From Clostridia bacterium (GTDB lineage: Bacteria; Bacillota; Clostridia; RUG12999), in the NCBI GenBank assembly GCA_022801925.1, contig JAAWTG010000031.1:1-34479 (forward strand): a DNA stretch of 34,479 bases. Direction: 5' to 3'. The notes below the pieces were generated by a model. It did not search any database. It was not told the origin of the DNA and worked only from the letters and a program-made list of their open reading frames with translations. A program made the translations under genes and the position numbers. The number at the start of each line of letters is the position of its first letter. Within the stretch, counting starts at the first letter, position 1. Below are positions 25,914-34,479 of this stretch, one piece after another.

Positions 25914-27098
25914 ATGGAACAAAAGGATGTCATATATTTAGACCATGCAGCAACAACGCCGGTGAAACATGAAGTGCTGGAAAAAATGCTGCCATGGTTT
26001 TCGCAGAACTATGGAAATCCGTCCAGTACCATTTATGGACTGGGTCGAACAACGCACGAAGCTGTGGAACTGGCAAGAGAAACAGTAGCGGGCTGCCTTG
26101 GCGCAAAATCGGAAGAAATTTTTTTCACAGGCTGCGGAACGGAAGCAGATAATTGGGCGATTCGCGGCTCTGCCTATGCAAACAGAAAAAAAGGCAGTCA
26201 TATTATCACAACGGCAATGGAACACCATGCTGTGCTACATACCTGTATGCAGCTGGAAAAGGAAGGATTTTCAGTCACCTATCTGAAACCGGACGCAGAA
26301 GGGTTGATTCAGCCGGAGATGGTGGAACAGGCTATCCGTCCCGACACCATTTTGATTACCATTATGTTTGCCAACAATGAAATCGGTACGATTCAACCCA
26401 TTGTAGAAATTGGTAAAATTGCCCGCGCACATGGTATTTTGTTTCATACCGACGCGGTGCAGGCGGTTGGCGCAGTGCCTGTTGATGTGGAAACGTTGCA
26501 GGTGGACATGTTGTCGCTCTCTGCCCATAAATTCTACGGTCCCAAAGGCATAGGTGCACTTTATGTCCGCAAGGGAATCCGTCCCGACATATTTATGCAG
26601 GGCGGCGCGCAGGAACGCGGGCGGCGCGGCGGTACGGAAAACATTGCGGGAATTGTCGGACTGGCGGCAGCACTGGAACTTGCGTGCAGCAATATGAATG
26701 AAACCATGAAAAACATTACGGAAAAACGGGACTATTTGATTAACCGTGTGTTAGAGAACATTCCCTATAGCCGATTAAATGGTCACAGAACCAAACGTTT
26801 GCCGGGAAATGCGAATTTCTCTTTCCAATATATTGAGGGAGAATCTTTATTAATATGGCTGGATTTAAGCGGTATTGCAGCGTCTAGCGGCAGCGCGTGT
26901 ACCTCCGGTTCGCTTGACCCGTCCCATGTACTGTTGTCGATTGGGCTTCCGCACGAAATTGCGCATGGTTCTTTGCGCTTGACATTGGGAGAAGAAACAA
27001 CGAAAGAGCAACTGGATTATGTGGTGGAAAAACTGACAGATACTGTGGAAAAGCTGCGGCAGATGTCGCCCCTCTATGAAGCAGTACAGAAAGGATGA
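25914..27098 (+). CDS. nifS: Cysteine desulfurase (NifS/IscS)
   Basis: The enzyme takes sulfur from cysteine and passes it to a scaffold for Fe-S cluster building. Motifs over 394 residues: YLDHAATTPV at the start, GTEADNWAI, the PLP lysine K206 in SLSAHKFYGPKG, RGGTENIAG and the active-site cysteine C329 in SSGSACTSGSLDPSH. The short loop before C329 fits the group I NifS/IscS type. AGGGGAAAG precedes the ATG. The scaffold gene follows after 6 bases, so they form the minimal Fe-S assembly operon of anaerobic Bacillota. Confidence 0.96.
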   Translation: MEQKDVIYLDHAATTPVKHEVLEKMLPWFSQNYGNPSSTIYGLGRTTHEAVELARETVAGCLGAKSEEIFFTGCGTEADNWAIRGSAYANRKKGSHIITTAMEHHAVLHTCMQLEKEGFSVTYLKPDAEGLIQPEMVEQAIRPDTILITIMFANNEIGTIQPIVEIGKIARAHGILFHTDAVQAVGAVPVDVETLQVDMLSLSAHKFYGPKGIGALYVRKGIRPDIFMQGGAQERGRRGGTENIAGIVGLAAALELACSNMNETMKNITEKRDYLINRVLENIPYSRLNGHRTKRLPGNANFSFQYIEGESLLIWLDLSGIAASSGSACTSGSLDPSHVLLSIGLPHEIAHGSLRLTLGEETTKEQLDYVVEKLTDTVEKLRQMSPLYEAVQKG

Positions 27099-27104
27099 AA
27101 AGTT

Positions 27105-27551
27105 ATGATTTATACAGATAAAGTGATGGATCATTTTATGAGTCCGCGTAATGTCGGAGAACTCGAAAATGCCAATGCGGTTGGGGAAGTCGGAAATGCC
27201 CGCTGCGGAGATATTATGAAAATATATATGAAGATAGAAAATGACGTCATTGAAGATATCCGATTTAAAACCTTTGGCTGCGGGGCGGCAATTGCAACCA
27301 GTTCTGTTGCAACAGAATTGGTGAAAGGAAAAACAATTGAGGAAGCGCTGAAAATTACAAATAAAGCAGTTGTAGAACAATTGGGCGGACTGCCCAAGGA
27401 AAAACTGCACTGTTCTGTTTTGGCAGAAGAAGCGATTCAGGCGGCTATTTGGGACTATTGCGAGAAAAATGGGAAGGAACTTCCGGAAGCGCTCCAAGGA
27501 TGCGGCGGATGCTGTGGCAGTTGTTCACACGACCATATCGCACATGAATGA
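27105..27551 (+). CDS. nifU: Fe-S cluster scaffold protein (NifU/IscU type)
   Basis: This 148-residue scaffold receives sulfur from NifS and assembles clusters. The three cluster-binding cysteines are C34 (NARCGD, with D36), C59 (FGCGAA) and C103 (LHCSV). The protein ends in an extra Cys/His tail, CGGCCGSC (C133, C136, C137, C140) followed by SHDH, which is beyond the usual IscU end and is seen in some clostridial NifU-like proteins. It starts 6 bases after nifS. Confidence 0.94.
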   Translation: MIYTDKVMDHFMSPRNVGELENANAVGEVGNARCGDIMKIYMKIENDVIEDIRFKTFGCGAAIATSSVATELVKGKTIEEALKITNKAVVEQLGGLPKEKLHCSVLAEEAIQAAIWDYCEKNGKELPEALQGCGGCCGSCSHDHIAHE

Positions 27552-27566
27552 TTTTTCGCAGTTATA

Positions 27567-27608
27567 AAACAGGACAGTATCAGCCTGAGCGTTGATACTG
27601 TCCTGTTT
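27567..27608. terminator. Bidirectional terminator between nifU and the AEC transporter gene
   Basis: Perfect 16-bp arms (27567-27582 and 27593-27608) with a 10-nt loop lie between two convergent genes. On the minus strand TTTTATA follows the stem, on the plus strand only TTTCG. Confidence 0.75.
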
Positions 27609-27615
27609 CGTGTAT

Positions 27616-28569
27616 TTACATAATCATTTGCAGCACAGAGGCAAATATGGGAAGGGTCACAAGAGAAAGCAGCGTGGAGATGAAAATAATCTGCGCCATA
27701 CTGTAGGAATCGCTGCCTGCCGCTTCAGAGAGTACTGCACCGTTGACAGCAACCGGCATGGCGGAAACCATGACAGGAACCGCCAGCATGTAACCACGTA
27801 GTCCACACAGGTATAAAACAGCCAATAGTACGGTTGGTATACCGACAAGGCGTATGAGAGAGGCAATATAGCTTTTGGGAACGCAAAGCATTTCGCGTAA
27901 GGACGAGCCGCCCAGCAAAAATCCGGTAAGCAGCATGGAAAGCGGTGTGACACAGACAGTTGCCATGTCAATTACTTCACTGACCAGCGGTGGATATTGG
28001 ACATGCAGAAAAGAAAGCAAAATTCCAATGAAAATACAAATGGTAACAGGATTTAGCACAACTTTTAATTGTGCAAGCCATTTTTGTTTGCTTCCTTGAC
28101 CTGCAGCATTTTTTTCGGTAAAAATATAAAGTCCAAGAACGTTGACAATTAAATAAAGTGGGATGTTAAACAATGTCAGCGTCAGCATGGAATCCTGCCC
28201 GAATACAGCACTCATGATAGGATAACCCATAAAAGCGAAGTTGGCGAAGGTAAACGAAAAAATATAAATGCTCCGGTAAATTTTCTTTTTCTCGAACAGA
28301 GGGGAAATAAGCAATCCGAACAGATAGCCGGCAAGAATCACTGCACAGGACAGCAACAACACAGGAGCACCTTCTAAAAAGGTTTGCGGCGTTAGAGAAT
28401 CACGCAAAATTTGTAAAATCATTGCCGGCATGAATACATTAAAAATCAATTTGGACAGTCCGGGCGAAAAATCTGCACGTATCATATTACATTTACGAAG
28501 TCCCCATCCGCCTGCAATAAAAATGAAGAGAATAAACGTTTTTTGGAACGCTGCCAGTAAAGAATCCAT
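27616..28569 (-). CDS. AEC family transporter (auxin efflux carrier type)
   Basis: The product (about 317 residues) is almost entirely hydrophobic with about ten membrane helices in two bundles of five, the AEC/BASS-like fold. Recognisable parts are LSKLIFNVFMPAMIL in helix 2 and FANFAFMGYPIMSAVFG. Family members export or import small organic acids such as malate; the substrate here is open. Two starts are possible: the ATG at 28581 has GGAAGG only one base away, whereas the ATG at 28569 has it 12-13 bases upstream and begins MDSLLAAFQKTF, the usual family start. I prefer 28569. It is a single gene facing nifU and divergent from ilvB. Confidence 0.88.
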   Translation of the reverse strand: MDSLLAAFQKTFILFIFIAGGWGLRKCNMIRADFSPGLSKLIFNVFMPAMILQILRDSLTPQTFLEGAPVLLLSCAVILAGYLFGLLISPLFEKKKIYRSIYIFSFTFANFAFMGYPIMSAVFGQDSMLTLTLFNIPLYLIVNVLGLYIFTEKNAAGQGSKQKWLAQLKVVLNPVTICIFIGILLSFLHVQYPPLVSEVIDMATVCVTPLSMLLTGFLLGGSSLREMLCVPKSYIASLIRLVGIPTVLLAVLYLCGLRGYMLAVPVMVSAMPVAVNGAVLSEAAGSDSYSMAQIIFISTLLSLVTLPIFASVLQMIM

Positions 28570-28651
28570 AAGAAAAACCATTCCTTCCGCTAAAATCTGC
28601 TATTTCTATTATTATTATAACATATTTTCTGTTAAAATTATATAGTGTGAG

Positions 28652-28680
28652 TTGACAAAAAAATAATTGTCTGATACAAT
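28652..28680 (+). promoter_or_regulatory. Strong promoter of the ilvBNC operon
   Basis: TTGACA (28652-28657), 17 bases and TACAAT (28675-28680) with an extended TG two bases ahead. The leader to the ATG at 28719 is only about 30 nt, too short for a T-box or peptide attenuator. Confidence 0.8.
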
Positions 28681-28718
28681 ATTTTTTAAAGATATTTTTA
28701 TACTACAAGGAGGCAGTT

Positions 28719-30332
28719 ATGAGGAAGACCGCAGCCGAAGTGATTGTTGATATTTTAATAAAGCATAACATAGATACTGTATTTGGATATCCGGGCGCCG
28801 CAAGTACACCGTTACATCAGGCGCTTTCCAAATCAAATATCCGGCATATTCTTCCGCGCAGTGAGCAGTCCGGCGCCCATGAGGCAACCGGATACTCCAG
28901 CGTTGAGGGCGGTGTCGGTGTATGTATTGCAACATCAGGACCGGGAGCAACGAATTTGTTGACTGGGATTGCCAATGCCTATATGGATTCCATTCCGCTT
29001 GTTGCCATTACAGGACAGGTAACATCAGACCAAATTGGGCGCGATGTGTTTCAGGAAGTGGACATGTTTGGTACGACTGCGCCATATTGTAAACACAGTT
29101 ATCTGGTAAAAGATGCAGCGCAGATACCGCGTATTTTTCATGAGGCATTTTATATTGCAGCTACAGGACGTCCGGGACCGGTCGTGGTGGATATCCCGAT
29201 GGATTTACAACTTCAGGAGATTGATGTGCCGGAACTGGAAAAGGTGGATATCCGCGGATATAAACCGACGGTCAAAGGGCATGAAATGCAGATTAAGCGT
29301 GCAGTTAGTGAACTTCAACGTGCGCAGCGCCCGGTTTTCTTAGCAGGTCACGGTATTATTTTATCCGATTCTATAGAAGAATTCCGAAAGATTGTGGAGT
29401 TAACCAATGTGCCGGTGGTTTCTACCTTGCTGGGGCTGGGGGTGCTGCCGACAGAACACCCGCTGAATTTCGGCATGATAGGTTCTCATGGTATGGCACA
29501 GTCAAATTTTGCTTTGCAAAAGGCGGACTTAATATTTATTGTCGGCGCGCGTGTTTCAGACCGTGCGGTTCCGGCGCCAATGACGTTGCAGGACAAACGC
29601 ATTGTGCATGTTGATGTGGATCCGGCGGAAATTGGAAAAATCGTTAGCACCAATACCCCGATTGTCGGCGATATTAAAGACGTTTTAACGCAAATGCTGG
29701 CGCTAGTGGAACAGGACGACCCCTATACGGATTGGGTAGCGGAAATTTCTGCGCATAAAAAACCAATTCGTGTGCCGCAAACCAATGGAATGATTTGTGC
29801 CAAAAATGCATTGCACTTACTATCGGGTATGGTGGAAGAGAATGCCATTGTCACAACGGAAGTGGGACAGAATCAGATTTGGACGGCGCGCAACTGGAAT
29901 TTTAAAGACCAGACCAAATTTATCACGTCCGGCGGTTTTGGTACTATGGGATATGGATTGCCGTCAGCGGTAGGCGCGAAATTGGCGGCGCCGGATAGGC
30001 AAGTCATTGCAGTGGAAGGGGATGGAAGTTTCCAAATGTCCATGGGTGAACTAGCGACCATTGCAGCGCATGAACTGGACATTAAAATCATTCTGCTGTG
30101 CAACAATGAATTAGGTATGGTAAATGAGTACCAGCGGGTACGTGATTATAACAACTATGCAGTGCATCTGGCAGGAAATCCTGATTTTTCTGTGCTGGCG
30201 TCTGCTTATGGAATTGAGGCGGCGGTTGTTAGCGATTATGCAGATTTAGAGAAAGCCTATGAAACCATGCTGGCATGGGATGGACCATATTTATTGCAAA
30301 TCAATATTGATGCGCAGGAAGATACATTATAA
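28719..30332 (+). CDS. ilvB: Acetolactate synthase large subunit
   Basis: This ThDP enzyme joins two pyruvates, or pyruvate and 2-oxobutyrate, as the first common step of valine/leucine and isoleucine synthesis. The catalytic glutamate is E49 in RSEQSGAHEATGY. The ThDP-Mg motif starts at GDGSF (434-438) and ends at the NN near 462. GPGATNLLTGIANAY and ITSGGFGTMGYGLP are also typical. At 537 residues it is slightly short. AAGGAGG precedes the ATG. The small subunit and ilvC follow, which separates it from catabolic acetolactate synthase and oxalyl-CoA decarboxylase relatives. Confidence 0.95.
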   Translation: MRKTAAEVIVDILIKHNIDTVFGYPGAASTPLHQALSKSNIRHILPRSEQSGAHEATGYSSVEGGVGVCIATSGPGATNLLTGIANAYMDSIPLVAITGQVTSDQIGRDVFQEVDMFGTTAPYCKHSYLVKDAAQIPRIFHEAFYIAATGRPGPVVVDIPMDLQLQEIDVPELEKVDIRGYKPTVKGHEMQIKRAVSELQRAQRPVFLAGHGIILSDSIEEFRKIVELTNVPVVSTLLGLGVLPTEHPLNFGMIGSHGMAQSNFALQKADLIFIVGARVSDRAVPAPMTLQDKRIVHVDVDPAEIGKIVSTNTPIVGDIKDVLTQMLALVEQDDPYTDWVAEISAHKKPIRVPQTNGMICAKNALHLLSGMVEENAIVTTEVGQNQIWTARNWNFKDQTKFITSGGFGTMGYGLPSAVGAKLAAPDRQVIAVEGDGSFQMSMGELATIAAHELDIKIILLCNNELGMVNEYQRVRDYNNYAVHLAGNPDFSVLASAYGIEAAVVSDYADLEKAYETMLAWDGPYLLQINIDAQEDTL

Positions 30333-30345
30333 GGAGGAGACGCGG

Positions 30346-30840
30346 ATGAAACATATTCTTTCCGTTTTAGTAGAAAATCATGCCGGTGTGCTGCTCCGCA
30401 TTGTGGGGTTATTCAGCCGCCGTGGTTTTAATATTCATTCTTTGGCGGTCGGTGTGACAGATGACCCGGGTGTGTCGCGTGTGACCATTGTGGTAACCGG
30501 AGATGAAGCAACCATTGAACAAGTGGTAAAACAGCTTAACAAATTGATAGATGTTATCAAGGTAAAGGAACTCAATAAAAATACTTGTGTGCGGCGGGAA
30601 CTGACACTGCTCAAAATCAGATGTAATTCCAAAAACCGCAGCGAAATTATACAAATTGTTAATATCTTCCGTGCCAATATCATTGATGTGTCTCCCGAGA
30701 CGCTGACAATTGAACTGACTGGCACAGAGGATAAAATAGATGCGTTTTTAGGAATGCTGGAGCCGTTTGGTATTGTGGAAGTAGTTCGCGGCGGTATGCT
30801 GTCTTTGGAACGCGGTAATTTAGGGATCAAAAATCAATAA
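30346..30840 (+). CDS. ilvN: Acetolactate synthase small (regulatory) subunit
   Basis: The 164-residue protein opens with an ACT domain (residues 3-75: LSVLVENHAGVLLRIVGLFSRRGFNI) that binds valine for feedback inhibition, followed by the ALS_ss_C domain (RRELTLLKIRCNSKNRSEI, near 85-160). I place the start at 30346, since AAGGAGG overlaps the ilvB stop 8 bases upstream; a longer frame inside ilvB is not real. It forms the holoenzyme with IlvB. Confidence 0.95.
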   Translation: MKHILSVLVENHAGVLLRIVGLFSRRGFNIHSLAVGVTDDPGVSRVTIVVTGDEATIEQVVKQLNKLIDVIKVKELNKNTCVRRELTLLKIRCNSKNRSEIIQIVNIFRANIIDVSPETLTIELTGTEDKIDAFLGMLEPFGIVEVVRGGMLSLERGNLGIKNQ

Positions 30841-30860
30841 CATATAAAAATGGAGGATGA

Positions 30861-31859
<999 letters not shown>

Positions 31860-31869
31860 GATGTGGTGA

Positions 31870-31906
31870 AAAATGTTCCGGGAATCATTTCCCGGGACAT
31901 TTTCTT
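31870..31906 (+). terminator. Terminator of the ilvBNC operon
   Basis: A 14-bp stem (31870-31883 with 31890-31903, one G-U) and 6-nt loop lies 10 bases past the ilvC stop; TTTTCTT closes it. Confidence 0.8.
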
Positions 31907-31975
31907 ATCATGGTTGAAACCCAGAAATGAATCATGATAAATTATATTTATGTATCTTGAAAACAGGAGGATACC

Positions 31976-32686
31976 ATGAAAGAGAAGATTTATACCATAC
32001 CCTTATTAGATGCCTATCAAACAGACTGTGACTGCGTATTTTGTTATTTAGAAGACAAAATTGTGCAGGCGGAACTGGAGTATACCTTGGGTGACTCTAT
32101 GATGGAGCCAGATAGCAGAATGCACTCTAATGAAACAGGATTTTGTGCGCAGCATTTAAAACAGCTATATGACAGCGGAAACCGTTTAAGTTTGGCGCTG
32201 ATGATAAGCACGCATATGGAACATTTGGCAGAGCAGTTGAATCGAGCCAGAGTAAAAGAGAATGGAAAGAAAAGCTTGTTTCAAAAAGAGGCGGAGACGG
32301 TGGAGCTAAGTGATCTGCAGAAAGCCTCTGCACATTGTGTGGTATGCGATAAGCTGACAGAAGCGCGAGGACATTATATCGATGTGTTTTACTATTTGTG
32401 GGAGAAAGAAGAGGGATTTCAGGAAACGGTACAAAAGGCACGAGGTTTGTGTATTCATCATATGACAGAGATATTGGCCGGAGCCGGGAAGCATTTGAAA
32501 CCAGTCAGTGCGCAAAAATTGGCGGAAACTTTGCTGGTACAGCAAAAGCAGGCTTTGGCGGAGGATATTCGTAAGGTAAAAGGGTTTATTGATATGTTTG
32601 ATTACCGGAATCAGGGTAAAGACCAATCAGAATTTAAGGAAGCACTGCCGCCGGCACTCAACAGATTAAGAGGAAAAATTCTATAG
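31976..32686 (+). CDS. DUF6062 family protein
   Basis: The 236-residue protein has four spaced Cys/His pairs: CDCVFC near residue 18, GFCAQHL near 56, CVVC near 122 and GLCIHHM near 157, with NRLSLALMISTHMEHL after the second. This is the pattern of the DUF6062 family of Clostridia, which probably binds two metal ions. The function is unknown. AGGAGG lies 5 bases before the ATG. It stands as a single gene between ilvBNC and the broken radical SAM gene. Confidence 0.8.
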   Translation: MKEKIYTIPLLDAYQTDCDCVFCYLEDKIVQAELEYTLGDSMMEPDSRMHSNETGFCAQHLKQLYDSGNRLSLALMISTHMEHLAEQLNRARVKENGKKSLFQKEAETVELSDLQKASAHCVVCDKLTEARGHYIDVFYYLWEKEEGFQETVQKARGLCIHHMTEILAGAGKHLKPVSAQKLAETLLVQQKQALAEDIRKVKGFIDMFDYRNQGKDQSEFKEALPPALNRLRGKIL

Positions 32687-32755
32687 AAATTTTTGCTGTT
32701 GTTTTGGGGAATTAATAGATTATAATAATTTCGGATTGTAGGAGAGAAGATTAAA

Positions 32756-33795
32756 ATGATATTCACAAGCATAACTGCATGTCTTGATATGTTTGGCTGT
32801 CCGAATCGTTGTAAGCATTGTTGGTTGGACATTCTTCAAATGGCAATTTGACAAATGATGATTTGAAATTTGTTGCAGAAAAGTTTCGCCCATTTACAAA
32901 CAGCTTAACCGTTTATGACTGGTATCGCGAACCGGATTATAAAGATAATTACAAAGAACTTTGGGATTTATGCAATAGTCTGTCAGAAACTCGCGAAAAA
33001 CATTTTGAACTTATCAGTGTTTGGCGTATAGTACGCGACAAAACGTACGTAAAGTGGCTTTCTTCACTTGGAATAAAGAAAGCCCAGCTTACTTTATTCG
33101 GAGGATCGGAGAAAACAGATTATTATACCGGCAGAAAAAACGCATACAATGAAATATTAGAAACAATTGAAATATTGCTTGAGAATAGAATTTCTCCACG
33201 CATACAGGTCTTTGTTAACAAAGATAATATTGATGAACTTCCGTTTATTGAAAACCTTATTAAAAGCTTAGATTTAGAAAATCGCTGCAAATTTTTTGAT
33301 GGAGAATTCTCATTATTTTTGCATCAAGGTTCTTGCGATGGCGAAAATGAAAAACTGTATGCTATCAGAGTAACGCACGATGATTTGCAGAGAATTCCAC
33401 AAACACTAGCAGAGTATACATTGAAGCATTTTAGCAAAACGAGTATAGAAGAGGTGTTTGGAAAAACAGAACAGATGCTTTATGAGGAATTGATAAATAA
33501 TCATTCGACAGCAAGTTATGTGAGCGAAACTCCCGTTTTCTATATAGATAAAGAGTTTAATGTTTATCCGAATGTGGCTTCTCCTGAACCGGCTTGGCTT
33601 TTAGGTAATTTAAAAACGGATAGAATAGAAACGATACTAGAGAACTATACCGAGGGCAAAAGTGTTGCACAACATACACGGTTGACGGTTCCTCTTTGCA
33701 ATATTGTTGAATCACAAGGCGATTGTGAAAGCCAAAGACTATTCAGTAAAGACGATTATATAGAATATCTGTTAAATAAATATTGTAGAAAATGA
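32756..33795 (+). pseudogene. Radical SAM protein gene split by a one-base frameshift
   Basis: Translation from the ATG at 32756 (GGAGAG upstream) gives MIFTSITACLDMFGCPNRCKHCW with the radical SAM cysteines C15, C19 and C22, but this frame stops after about 31 codons. The rest of the protein continues in another frame: after TGG at 32822-32824 only two bases (TT) stand before GGA CAT TCT, where a third base would restore W-L-G-H. The downstream frame runs intact for about 320 codons to 33795 and has a late Cys-containing C-terminal segment (PEPAWLLGNLKTDR, LCNIVESQGDC). As written, no full enzyme can be made. The gene is AT-richer than its neighbours. A sequencing or assembly error is a real alternative to a true mutation. 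Confidence 0.8.
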
Positions 33796-33814
33796 CCACA
33801 AGCTGCTTTCATGC

Positions 33815-33918
33815 AAAAGGGACACTGCCTATTTATGGCAATATTCCTTGGCTTCTTTACGAAGTGTCTCACTACAGTGGGATTCTTATTTTACCAAGCG
33901 GCAGCATCAGTCCCTTTT
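33815..33918. repeat. Structured element with 9-bp terminal inverted repeats
   Basis: AAAAGGGAC (33815-33823) and GTCCCTTTT (33910-33918) are perfect inverted ends. An inner CTGCC/GGCAG pair can extend them. Between them are the nested stems CTTGG/CCAAG, CTTC-TTTAC-GAAG and CACT-AC-AGTG. The ends are only 20 bases past the radical SAM stop. It may be a MITE-like element, a structured RNA on either strand, or an elaborate terminator. No target-site duplication is obvious. Confidence 0.5.
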
Positions 33919-34160
33919 AAATTTGATATAATTACATCTTTAGAAAGCTGATATTGGATTTTGTAAGGGTGTTTGTGTACACAGGAAAGCGCAGAAAGAA
34001 TCTGTATACTTTATGAAAAACAGGAAATAATACCGTGGAGTACCACATAAAACAATGCATATAAAAGAGAAAATTTTGATAAAACTTGTTGGATATAAGT
34101 AAAAAGAATGGAATAATTTCAATAATATCACAAAATCTTTCAAAAATTTTCTAAAAAGTA
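33919..34160. other. AT-rich intergenic stretch before the tRNA operon
   Basis: I see no gene or RNA here. An open frame on the minus strand (33940-34293) is an artefact of reading tRNA-Gly backwards. Confidence 0.6.
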
Positions 34161-34189
34161 TTGACAAACGGGCAAGAAGATAGTATAAT
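34161..34189 (+). promoter_or_regulatory. Consensus promoter of the tRNA operon
   Basis: TTGACA (34161-34166), exactly 17 bases and TATAAT (34184-34189), a full consensus promoter, as expected for stable RNA. tRNA-Gly starts 30 bases on. Confidence 0.85.
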
Positions 34190-34218
34190 ATTCTAAGTTG
34201 GTCGGGGAATGTACATCT

Positions 34219-34292
34219 GCGGGTGTAGTTCAATGGTAGAATCTCAGCCTTCCAAGCTGATTGTGTGGGTTCGATTCCCATCACCCGCTCCA
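34219..34292 (+). tRNA. tRNA-Gly (anticodon TCC)
   Basis: Acceptor arms GCGGGTG and CACCCGC pair perfectly. The anticodon loop is CTTCCAA with TCC, the T-arm contains GGTTCGATTCCC, and the 3' CCA is encoded (34290-34292). Total 74 nt. Confidence 0.97.
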
Positions 34293-34325
34293 TTTAGAGA
34301 CCTGGAAAAATTCGTAAATCAATAT

Positions 34326-34401
34326 TGGGATGTCGCCAAGCGGTAAGGCACTGGACTCTGACTCCAGCATTCCGAAGGTTCGAATCCTTCCATCCCAGCC
34401 A
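34326..34401 (+). tRNA. tRNA-Gln (anticodon CTG)
   Basis: Acceptor arms TGGGATG and CATCCCA pair. The anticodon stem CTGGA/TCCAG holds the loop CTCTGAC with CTG. The U1-A72 pair is typical of tRNA-Gln. CCA is encoded. Total 76 nt. The CTG isoacceptor normally adds to a TTG one elsewhere. Confidence 0.96.
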
Positions 34402-34404
34402 TAT

Positions 34405-34479
34405 GGGTCATTAGCTCAGTTGGCAGAGCACCTGCCTTTTAAGCAGGTTGTCCCGCGTTCGAATCGCGGATGACTCACC
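34405..34479 (+). tRNA. tRNA-Lys (anticodon TTT), last base outside the window
   Basis: GGGTCAT pairs with ATGACTC (one G-U). The anticodon stem CTGCC/GCAG-type with loop CTTTTAA gives TTT. The encoded CCA is cut after CC at the window edge. Confidence 0.95.

Noticed and set aside
26865-27497. Minus-strand ORF of 210 codons
   Set aside because: It is antisense to nifS and nifU, both of which have all catalytic residues.
33815-33918. Cobalamin riboswitch, suggested by CCCACTG on the minus strand
   Set aside because: The remaining conserved boxes of the class are missing and the next gene has no link to B12.
33940-34293. Minus-strand ORF of 117 codons starting MERVMGIEPTQSAWKAEI
   Set aside because: This is the well-known false protein produced by reading tRNA-Gly on the opposite strand; the tRNA is clear.

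Overview
The window looks like a piece of chromosome from a low-to-moderate GC Bacillota anaerobe, most likely class Clostridia (Eubacteriales/Oscillospirales type). This rests on the gene content: a clostridial-type divergent type II topoisomerase pair, the DnaD and DnaC/DnaI-like helicase-loading genes, SpoIIIE/FtsK, DivIVA, an LCP cell-wall ligase, a YgiQ radical SAM protein, DUF362-ferredoxin, DUF6062, NifS/NifU, strong AGGAGG ribosome binding sites and TTGACA-17-TATAAT promoters. Species cannot be fixed from the sequence alone.

Left part (1-6.9 kb). The first 2.2 kb is AT-rich and mosaic. It holds the 3' end of an SLH-like protein cut by the window edge, the 3' fragment of a RepA-type replication initiator, and two short ORFs that look like leftovers of stalk-domain (copper amine oxidase N-terminal) genes. 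I read it as decayed mobile or accessory DNA. It is followed by a large membrane-anchored AraC-type regulator (+) that converges on a cytoplasmic GHL6/GH151-like glycoside hydrolase (-). The hydrolase promoter carries a perfect palindrome at the predicted transcription start.

Core part (6.9-15 kb). An LCP gene (-) diverges from a replication cluster (+): type II topoisomerase B and A subunits, a Nudix hydrolase, then dnaD-like and dnaC/dnaI-like genes. A small membrane-anchored unknown protein and a 21-bp perfect hairpin separate this from the next cluster.

Middle (15.7-27.6 kb). A minus-strand run ftsK - ygiQ - folD faces away from a plus-strand run divIVA - Lrp/AsnC regulator - aminotransferase - DUF362/ferredoxin - rnhA - YkuS-like. 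The space between the two runs holds a GC-rich, multi-hairpin stretch that no gene explains. The nifS-nifU pair has its own promoter, with a 7-5-7 palindrome lying between the -35 and -10 boxes, a probable Rrf2/IscR-type operator.

Right part (27.6-34.5 kb). An AEC transporter (-) is followed by an ilvB-ilvN-ilvC operon for branched-chain amino acids, a DUF6062 protein, a radical SAM gene broken by a one-base deletion just after its cluster-binding cysteines, a 104-nt structured element with 9-bp terminal inverted repeats, and a tRNA operon (Gly-TCC, Gln-CTG, Lys-TTT) that runs off the window.

I found no CRISPR array, no intact insertion sequence or prophage, and no convincing new defence system. 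The best leads are the two unexplained structured intergenic elements, the probable IscR-type operator, the glycoside hydrolase operator and the broken radical SAM gene.
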